Of a stretch of 17,137 nt of DNA, positions 12,714 to 17,137 are shown piece by piece. The notes beneath the pieces were generated by a model. That model did not search any database. It was not told where the DNA came from and saw only the letters and a list, made by a program, of their open reading frames with translations. The number at the start of each line of letters is the position of its first letter. Position 1 is the first letter of the stretch. The DNA lies in assembly GCA_964584415.1 (NCBI GenBank), contig CAZOZX010000040.1, positions 1 to 17,137 on the forward strand. Direction: 5' to 3'. The stretch is from PHAA01 sp964584415. Lineage in GTDB: Bacteria > Bacillota > Syntrophomonadia > Syntrophomonadales > Syntrophomonadaceae. The translations under genes and the position numbers were made by a program.

Positions 12714-14111
12714 TTGAGAAAAAAATTACTGTTGCTGGTCATATTATTATTGGTGTTCGCAGCAGCCTTTATCAAGGTTACCCCCCTCTATCGCCAGGAA
12801 GGCAGTATCCTGCCTATGGCTTCAGCGGCTGCCCAACTTATAGTCAAATCGGCCGATATATCTGCCGTACCCGGGCAGACCGAGACTTACCTGGCCGAGA
12901 GTTCATCCGGCATAACACCTTTGGTCAATCTGATGGCTGCCCGCGGCTGGGCCTATAAAGAACAAATGGGAGCCGGGATCATGTTTACCAAAGGCGGGTC
13001 CCTGGTTACCGTCAACAGCCGCATGTACAGCCGTTATTTCATTATTTTTTCTATTCCTGAATCCGACCAAAGGCCGGTGCTGGCCGACTCAACCACCATA
13101 AACCTGGTAGCCACCGGCGATATCCTCATGCATAACACCGTGATTGCCTCCGGTTTACAGGGCAGCAGGTATAATTTCGACCATCTATATGCTCCGGTTA
13201 AACACCTTATCAGTGCCGGTGATTATGCCTCGGTCAACCTGGAATGTGCGCTTGCCGGTCCATCCTCAGGCTATACCGGTTATCCCCTTTTCAACAGCCC
13301 CGATAATATAGCCCCAGCTTTAAAAAATACCGGCTTCGACCTGGTGGTGACCGCCAATAATCATATTTTGGATCGCGGCTATCAGGGGGCCCTGCGCACC
13401 ATGGATGTGCTGCGTAATGCGGGCATGGATACCACCGGTACCTATAAGAGCCAGCAGGAAAGCCAGAGCTTTTTGATTAAGAATCTTAACGGGGTGAAAG
13501 TCGCATATCTGGCCTACAGCTATTCTACCAACGGGATCCCGGTTCCGGCCGATAAACCCTATTTCTACAACTTCCTGGATCGGGATAAGATGATGCGTGA
13601 CATCACCACTCTGCGCCCTCAGGTCGACCTGATAGTGGTAATCCTCCACTGGGGGGTGGAATACAGCCCCTATCCCACAGCCCAACAACGCCAGATGGCC
13701 AAGGATCTATTCGCCAAGGGGGCTGATGTCATCCTTGGCAGTCACCCCCACGTCATCCAGCCGATGGAGATTATGAATGTCGATGGCAAGGATAAATTTG
13801 TGATCTACTCGATGGGAAATTCCATGGGCAACCAAAACGGAGTGGAACGCAACAGCGGTGTGATTTTAAACCTGCAATTCACTAAAAACCTGACCGATGG
13901 CGAGGCCGTTCTCACCGGGGTCAATTACACCCCCATCTATATACACCCTTACTATGTAGGGCAAAAGCGTACCTTCCGGGTAGTTCCGATCGAAGCCACA
14001 ATTGCGGCTATCCAGGCCGGGACTGAACCCGTTTTAGGTCCCGACAGCATTCCGATTCTGGAGCAAGTTCTCAACGCCACCAACCAAACTCTTAATCGGC
14101 CTTTAGAATAA
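12714..14111 (+). CDS. CapA-family protein (poly-gamma-glutamate capsule-type metallophosphatase)
   Basis: 465 residues from TTG 12714, seven bases after AGGAGG; TTG 12711 is an alternative, and an ATG at 12639 lies upstream of the ribosome-binding site. The N-terminus RKKLLLLVILLLVFAAAF is a signal anchor. About 110 residues without a family I recognise follow, then the PGA_cap domain: INLVATGDILMHN, SVNLECALAG, VVTANNHILDRG, VILHWGVEYSPYPTAQQRQ, GADVILGSHPHVIQPME and YSMGNSMGNQ, whose Asp/Asn/His residues match the metallophosphatase fold. The protein is expected outside the membrane. CapA proteins take part in poly-gamma-glutamate export or ligation, but no capB or capC is nearby, so a capsule role is not shown. 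The gene appears monocistronic; the ferritin gene downstream has its own promoter-like sequence. Confidence 0.88.
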   Translation: MRKKLLLLVILLLVFAAAFIKVTPLYRQEGSILPMASAAAQLIVKSADISAVPGQTETYLAESSSGITPLVNLMAARGWAYKEQMGAGIMFTKGGSLVTVNSRMYSRYFIIFSIPESDQRPVLADSTTINLVATGDILMHNTVIASGLQGSRYNFDHLYAPVKHLISAGDYASVNLECALAGPSSGYTGYPLFNSPDNIAPALKNTGFDLVVTANNHILDRGYQGALRTMDVLRNAGMDTTGTYKSQQESQSFLIKNLNGVKVAYLAYSYSTNGIPVPADKPYFYNFLDRDKMMRDITTLRPQVDLIVVILHWGVEYSPYPTAQQRQMAKDLFAKGADVILGSHPHVIQPMEIMNVDGKDKFVIYSMGNSMGNQNGVERNSGVILNLQFTKNLTDGEAVLTGVNYTPIYIHPYYVGQKRTFRVVPIEATIAAIQAGTEPVLGPDSIPILEQVLNATNQTLNRPLE

Positions 14112-14126
14112 TTTAAAGGCTATATG

Positions 14127-14156
14127 TTGAACCAGTGTATGCCTATACTCTATGTT
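14127..14156 (+). promoter_or_regulatory. Possible promoter of the ferritin-like gene
   Basis: TTGAAC (14127-14132), 18-base spacer, TATGTT (14151-14156), about 44 bases before the ATG at 14200. Confidence 0.42.
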
Positions 14157-14199
14157 TGTTACAATAAGAGAAAAGATACATAAGGAAGGTGTTTGAGCG

Positions 14200-14691
14200 A
14201 TGGAGCAAAGCGAGATTAAAATACTTAAAACCGCCATTCTCAATGAAATCGAGGGTGAAAAGTTCTACAAAAGAGCCGCCCGGGAAACTATTGATAACGA
14301 CAGCAAGACGGCTTTCCTCTACCTGGCCGAGGATGAACAAAAGCATCAGGGGATGCTGCGGGAGATACTTACCAACCTGGCAGCGGAGAAAGAGATCAAG
14401 CCGGAAGAACTAAAGGTTAAAGGATCCCCCTCCCCGCAGATCTTTACCGCCACCCGCACTATGGACTCCAAAAATGCCATGGAAATATCCATTTTTCATA
14501 TCGCTATCATGATGGAAAAGGCCTCCATCGACTATTATCGCCAGGCCGCTGAGAAAACCACGATTCCACAGGCCAAGGAACTCTACGCCTACCTGGCCGA
14601 TTGGGAGATTACCCATTTGGATTCCATGGAAAGAATATATGATGATTTAACCGAGGATTGGTGGGATCATCAGTCTTATTCCCCGTCCTGA
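14200..14691 (+). CDS. Rubrerythrin-like ferritin-family diiron protein
   Basis: 163 residues forming a four-helix ferritin-like domain. Two matching ligand sets are visible: Glu in ILNEIEGEKFYKRAA (16-20) with Glu46-x2-His49 in AEDEQKHQGML, and Glu106 in MMEKASIDYYRQAA with Glu136-x2-His139 in WEITHLDSM. This is the rubrerythrin spacing. The C-terminal rubredoxin domain of true rubrerythrin is absent. Such proteins reduce peroxide or store iron in anaerobes; reduction would need a separate electron donor. The start follows AAGGAAGG with ten-base spacing. The end DDLTEDWWDHQSYSPS is acidic and aromatic. A 10-bp hairpin follows 58 bases downstream. Confidence 0.85.
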   Translation: MEQSEIKILKTAILNEIEGEKFYKRAARETIDNDSKTAFLYLAEDEQKHQGMLREILTNLAAEKEIKPEELKVKGSPSPQIFTATRTMDSKNAMEISIFHIAIMMEKASIDYYRQAAEKTTIPQAKELYAYLADWEITHLDSMERIYDDLTEDWWDHQSYSPS

Positions 14692-14749
14692 TCGGCAGCA
14701 AATTGCCTCTCCATTTTGATTGAATATATGTACCTTTTGGATTTAAGAA

Positions 14750-14777
14750 GTGAAACCCGCTCTAAAACGGGTTTCAC
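14750..14777. terminator. Hairpin between convergent genes, possible bidirectional terminator
   Basis: Perfect 10-bp stem GTGAAACCCG / CGGGTTTCAC with an eight-base loop, between the ferritin-like gene (plus) and the CarD-family gene (minus). Neither side has a strong T run, so termination is inferred mainly from the location and stem strength. Confidence 0.5.
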
Positions 14778-14820
14778 CGGCTTATGGGCACTCTTAATTT
14801 CTTAGCCAAGCAGTCATTCA

Positions 14821-15324
14821 TTAAGCATGCTCAAGAATGAAGCTATCCACTTCATTGGGTGAAATGTTTAAAGCAAGTGCAAATTCTTCATTTAGGTTTT
14901 TTTCGGCAATCCGCATAATATCTTCGTCTCTCTTAGAGAGTTTTTTGCCCAGAGCATCTTTTTCTATTCTCTGGAGTCTTATCGTCCTAATGAGTTCTAG
15001 CCATCCTTTGCATTCCCCGCTTTTAAGAATGCTTTTAAAATTTTCACTTCTTTTCCTTTCATCATATATCCAGATGGATTCCTTGTCTGACCCAGATGCT
15101 ATTAAAGATAAAGCATCTTCTTTGGTTATAATGTTTCTTATTGAAACTTTTGTACTATTTATGGGTGTCTTTATTGTCATATTACTATTGTCATTATTGT
15201 CGAAAACTAGTTTTAAAACATAATAATCAATTTCCTGGTTATCTGCACTTTGTTCTTTAGTAATATCTACAATCTGGCATACTCCGGTTGAACCATATAC
15301 AACATAATCATTGACTTCAAACAT
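14821..15324 (-). CDS. CarD/CdnL-family transcriptional regulator
   Basis: 167 residues. The N-terminal FEVNDYVVYGSTGVCQIVDI and the following strands to about residue 65 match the CarD/CdnL/TRCF RNA-polymerase-interacting domain, including the typical YYVL step and a KVSIRNI segment. The C-terminal half (about 75-165) is helical with SENFKSILKSGECKGWLELIRTI and LSKRDEDIMRIAEKNLNEEFALAL, also as in the family. It binds the RNA polymerase beta subunit and tunes initiation. The family's usual key Trp may be the one in WLELI; I cannot confirm its role. The gene is visibly more AT-rich than its neighbours, as are its flanks. Start ATG 15324 has a modest AGAAAGAGA site. It stands alone between two convergent terminators. 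Confidence 0.83.
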   Translation of the reverse strand: MFEVNDYVVYGSTGVCQIVDITKEQSADNQEIDYYVLKLVFDNNDNSNMTIKTPINSTKVSIRNIITKEDALSLIASGSDKESIWIYDERKRSENFKSILKSGECKGWLELIRTIRLQRIEKDALGKKLSKRDEDIMRIAEKNLNEEFALALNISPNEVDSFILEHA

Positions 15325-15421
15325 ATAAATATCTCTTTCTTAAGTCTACAATTTTGAATGGTGAAACAATATGAAGTGTATGCAGACTTAGTTTTTTATC
15401 TTTATAGCAGTAATTAAATTG

Positions 15422-15469
15422 TATCACACATTTTTAAGGTATGTTATAATATATAATTTGCATGTGATA
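15422..15469. promoter_or_regulatory. Inverted repeat around an AT-rich promoter region upstream of CarD
   Basis: TATCACA (15422-15428) and TGTGATA (15463-15469) are a perfect inverted pair 41 bases apart, about four helical turns. They flank an AT-rich stretch with TATAAT on the plus strand. On the minus strand a TACAAT -10-like box overlaps the left copy about 95 bases before the CarD start. Confidence 0.4.
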
Positions 15470-15483
15470 TCTTTCTGAATGAG

Positions 15484-15514
15484 AAAGGACCGTAATATAA
15501 ATACGGCCCTTTTT
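15484..15514 (+). terminator. Intrinsic terminator with no gene upstream of it on the same strand
   Basis: AAAGG-A-CCGTA / TACGG-C-CCTTT (one mismatch, seven-base loop) followed by further T. The polarity suits plus-strand transcription. No plus-strand gene lies in the preceding 790 bases, so it either ends a short RNA started near 15441-15457 or blocks readthrough. Confidence 0.6.
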
Positions 15515-15610
15515 GACTTACCATAAATCAGAGGATGCAGATCGACCTGTTATTTATTTTCGGGGGTAGTTTCCACCCCGAGAGTATTAAAGGCTATAAG
15601 ATGTCCTTTG
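15515..15610. other. Non-coding stretch with one GC-rich hairpin
   Basis: No gene is visible from 15325 to 15747. Besides the inverted repeat and two terminators listed separately, this part holds a 6-bp GC-rich hairpin, TCGGGG (15560-15565) with CCCCGA (15576-15581), flanked by AT-rich sequence. Its role is unknown. Confidence 0.35.
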
Positions 15611-15658
15611 AAAAAAGAAAAAGAACGGGCACTCATAATGAATCGAGTTTCCCGCTCT
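15611..15658 (-). terminator. Terminator of the zinc-ribbon gene
   Basis: Minus strand: CGGG-ACTC with GAGT-CCCG (15654-15626, small internal loop, ten-base loop), then TTCTTTTTCTTTTTTC. It is 90 bases downstream of the zinc-ribbon gene stop. Confidence 0.62.
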
Positions 15659-15747
15659 AAATACCTTGGTATTAATATTAGCAGTTGAAAAAACAATATT
15701 ACTTTATTGAGTTAGCACTCTTTAAGCACCTAACAACCGCGGTTATT

Positions 15748-16059
15748 TTACCAACTATTCCTTCTGGGCTGGGGAGTAAAGCAGTCTCTGCAGTACACTG
15801 GTCTTTCGCCGTTGGGTTTAAATGGTACCGTGGTTGGTTTACCACAGTTCGCACAAGTCACGTCATACATCTGACGTTCTGATTGGCCATACCCTCCTCG
15901 TTCGCCCCGTCTTGATTCAGCTTTGCGGGCCGCGCGGCACTCCGGGCAGCGACCAGGTTCATTGGTAAATCCCTTTTCCGCGTAGAAGTCCTGCTCGGAA
16001 GCAGTAAAAGTAAATTCACTGCCACAATCCCTACAAGTAAGCATTTTGTCTGAGTTCAT
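15748..16059 (-). CDS. Double zinc-ribbon protein (zf-trcl/Tbcl type)
   Basis: 103 residues. The N-terminal half has the probable zinc-ribbon pattern CRDCGSEF (Cys9, Cys12), then FYAEKGFTNEPGRCPECRAARKA (Cys38, Cys41). A basic, Gly/Arg-rich linker follows. The C-terminal half has CANCGKPTTVPFKPNGERPVYCRDC (Cys69, Cys72, Cys90, Cys93), a CxxC-x-TxVPFxPxxxRPVYCxxC ribbon often fused to the first. Such proteins are common in anaerobes, chloroflexi and candidate phyla. Their role is unknown; nucleic-acid binding is plausible from the basic linker. ATG 16059 follows AGGAGG with eight-base spacing. Confidence 0.82.
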   Translation of the reverse strand: MNSDKMLTCRDCGSEFTFTASEQDFYAEKGFTNEPGRCPECRAARKAESRRGERGGYGQSERQMYDVTCANCGKPTTVPFKPNGERPVYCRDCFTPQPRRNSW

Positions 16060-16299
16060 TAAAAAAACCTCCTAAAATTTTTGCTCCATATCAAGGGTAG
16101 CACCTATCGTCCGTTACTCCCCTTAGTTTAGAGCATTTAGAAGGTCTATTATTCCTCAATTTATCGAGCCAGTCAAAGCATATCAGATGACTACACAAAA
16201 AGCAAATGAATCAATGAATTAATTTGTTCCTGACCATTATTCAACAATATGATCTTGAAACTTGAATAACCTATACTAATTCAAGCTCATTTTGGCCAC
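16060..16299. other. Intergenic region before tRNA-Ala with alternative hairpins
   Basis: No coding frame with a start signal is seen. Three related segments can pair in two exclusive ways: TTATTCAA (16237-16244) with TTGAATAA (16262-16269), or CTTGAAT (16261-16267) with ATTCAAG (16279-16285). They lie upstream of the tRNA promoter candidate. The remainder is AT-rich with nothing recognisable. Confidence 0.3.
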
Positions 16300-16329
16300 T
16301 TTACTTTTAATGTGAGTACACTTTATAAT
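16300..16329 (+). promoter_or_regulatory. Probable promoter of tRNA-Ala
   Basis: TTTACT (16300-16305), 18-base spacer, TATAAT (16324-16329), about 57 bases upstream of the mature tRNA 5' end. Confidence 0.55.
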
Positions 16330-16385
16330 GGATGAGGAATTTACGAAATAAGGTGTGCGGTATAGTTGTCTGCACCAACTGCTGT

Positions 16386-16461
16386 GGGGGCGTGGCTCAG
16401 CTGGGAGAGCACCTCGTTCGCAACGAGGGGGTCAGGGGTTCGAATCCCCTCGTCTCCACCA
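16386..16461 (+). tRNA. tRNA-Ala (anticodon CGC)
   Basis: A complete cloverleaf of 76 bases. The acceptor is GGGGGCG with CGTCTCC, the D stem GCTC with GAGC, the anticodon stem CCTCG with CGAGG around the loop TTCGCAA, and the T stem AGGGG with CCCCT around TTCGAAT. The discriminator is A and the 3' CCA is encoded. The anticodon CGC (16419-16421) follows U33 and reads GCG. The body is that of the common bacterial tRNA-Ala. Confidence 0.97.
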
Positions 16462-16476
16462 AATTTATATCACCGG

Positions 16477-16507
16477 CCAATCTCAATAAGGGATTGGTTT
16501 TTTGTTT
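16477..16507 (+). terminator. Rho-independent terminator of tRNA-Ala
   Basis: CCAATCTC (16477-16484), loop AATAA, GGGATTGG (16490-16497), then TTTTTTGTTT. It starts 16 bases after the CCA end, so the tRNA is transcribed alone or last. Confidence 0.85.
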
Positions 16508-16514
16508 GCCCTAA

Positions 16515-17137
16515 TCACCGTGATTGGACGGAGACGCGCAGGAGATGGTCGATGGAGTCCAGGCGTTGGGGGTCGAGTCCTTCAAGAAATTTAGCATATT
16601 CTATCTGCCACAACTTGTCTGGCGATTCTACGCTGGCCTGGCTGAGGGTAAAACCGAGCGGATCGCTTTTGATATATTCCAGGTATACTACCCGTGTCAG
16701 GAGCGACAATTCCATGTCCCCCAGGCCGCTGAACAAAACCGGCCAATCGGTTTCAAATAGGCAGTCCGATTCCATCAAGTCGATGAAATCACTGAGTGAA
16801 TGGATTCCGGTCATCACCTGGCCGATACGTTCCTGGGTAGTCCCGACGTCCATTATTCTAGATACCAGGCTGCGAAACTCCGAATCACTCATACGCGGAC
16901 CAGAATCAAAAAGCACATCCGCAGCGTATTCAATTTCGTCATCAACAATGGCTATATTGCGCAGATGGCCATATTGTCTTGCACTTCTTAGTCTTGGCAA
17001 TAAAGTATCCACGTATTGGAGCATATAAAGCTTCAGGGTATGATTTTGAATACCGAACTGCTCAATAATTTGTTCCACAGCATCGATAAGCAGATTTGTC
17101 AGGTCTTCACCCTGACAAGCGGTTAGCCGTCGGCACA
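16515..17137 (-). CDS. Large conserved protein of unknown function (DUF6179-like), 5' part outside window
   Basis: The minus-strand frame stays open past the GTG at 17078 to the window edge, reading CRRLTACQGEDLTNLLIDAVEQIIEQFG before it. The GTG is therefore probably internal and this is the last 206 or so codons of a longer gene. The visible part is soluble and mostly helical, with LKLYMLQYVDTLLPRLRSA, IVDDEIEYAADVLFDSGPRMSDSEFRSLVSRI and a WQIEYAKFLEGLD end; no cysteine motif, membrane segment or catalytic signature is clear. It reminds me of the Firmicute DUF6179 proteins, but I am not certain. It converges on tRNA-Ala, with 53 bases between the tRNA 3' end and its stop. Confidence 0.6.
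   Translation of the reverse strand, partial: CRRLTACQGEDLTNLLIDAVEQIIEQFGIQNHTLKLYMLQYVDTLLPRLRSARQYGHLRNIAIVDDEIEYAADVLFDSGPRMSDSEFRSLVSRIMDVGTTQERIGQVMTGIHSLSDFIDLMESDCLFETDWPVLFSGLGDMELSLLTRVVYLEYIKSDPLGFTLSQASVESPDKLWQIEYAKFLEGLDPQRLDSIDHLLRVSVQSR

Noticed and set aside
14113..15598. Exact 12-base match TTAAAGGCTATA near 14113 and near 15587
   Set aside because: A single short AT-rich match with no extension, hairpin or shared position relative to genes; likely chance.
16477..16520. Reading the tRNA hairpin and the AATCA/TGATT repeat as a bidirectional terminator for the last gene
   Set aside because: On the minus strand the hairpins are not followed by a T run, so only plus-strand termination is supported.
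16332..17028. Plus-strand frames over tRNA-Ala and antisense to the last gene
   Set aside because: They read through the tRNA and its terminator and are antisense to the DUF6179-like gene.

Overview
The window looks like a chromosomal segment of an anaerobic Firmicute, most plausibly a Clostridia lineage such as Syntrophomonadaceae or Peptococcaceae. This is inferred from gene content (ferredoxin-type MinD ATPases with NifX/orange-protein-like partners, DUF134, Gly-rich DUF5320-like proteins, a rubrerythrin-like ferritin, a CarD-type regulator, YpmA/DUF4264-like and DUF366 genes), from strong AGGAGG ribosome-binding sites, and from TTGACA/TATAAT promoters with 17-base spacers. No IS element, CRISPR array, rRNA or prophage is visible. 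One tRNA gene is present.

Left part (1-4062) is almost entirely minus strand: the start of a YpmA-like gene cut by the window edge, a DUF366 gene, a cobO-type corrinoid adenosyltransferase, a 48-codon unnamed gene with its own promoter and terminator, exonuclease III, an Mrp/Nbp35 Fe-S carrier ATPase and a YaiI/YqxD (DUF188) protein. mrp and xth are separated by three bases and probably form one transcript. At 4227-5802 a plus-strand ECF sigma factor overlaps its zinc-finger anti-sigma partner.

The centrepiece is a seven-gene minus-strand operon (9355 down to 5803): a Gly-rich zinc-ribbon protein, a Gly-rich DUF5320-like protein, DUF134, a NifX-like protein, two MinD-family ATPases each carrying two 4Fe-4S ferredoxin motifs, and a second NifX-like protein with a His/Cys tail. 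It resembles the orange-protein (ORP) locus of Desulfovibrio, where such ATPases accompany a protein that carries a Mo-Cu sulfide cluster. Its promoter (TTGACA, 17 bases, TATACT) has a perfect palindrome TGACATATGTCA just downstream and a near copy over the -35 box, which look like operators.

Upstream of it lie a small helical gene and a terminator, then a stand-alone EF-G gene (9791-11809) whose leader of about 120 bases has a promoter, a terminator-like hairpin and a possible 10-codon leader peptide. Then come an isochorismatase-family hydrolase (minus) and, on the plus strand, a CapA-like protein and a rubrerythrin-like ferritin. The right end holds a CarD-family regulator in AT-rich surroundings, a double zinc-ribbon protein, tRNA-Ala(CGC) with a clear terminator, and the 3' part of a large conserved gene of unknown function (DUF6179-like) that runs off the window.
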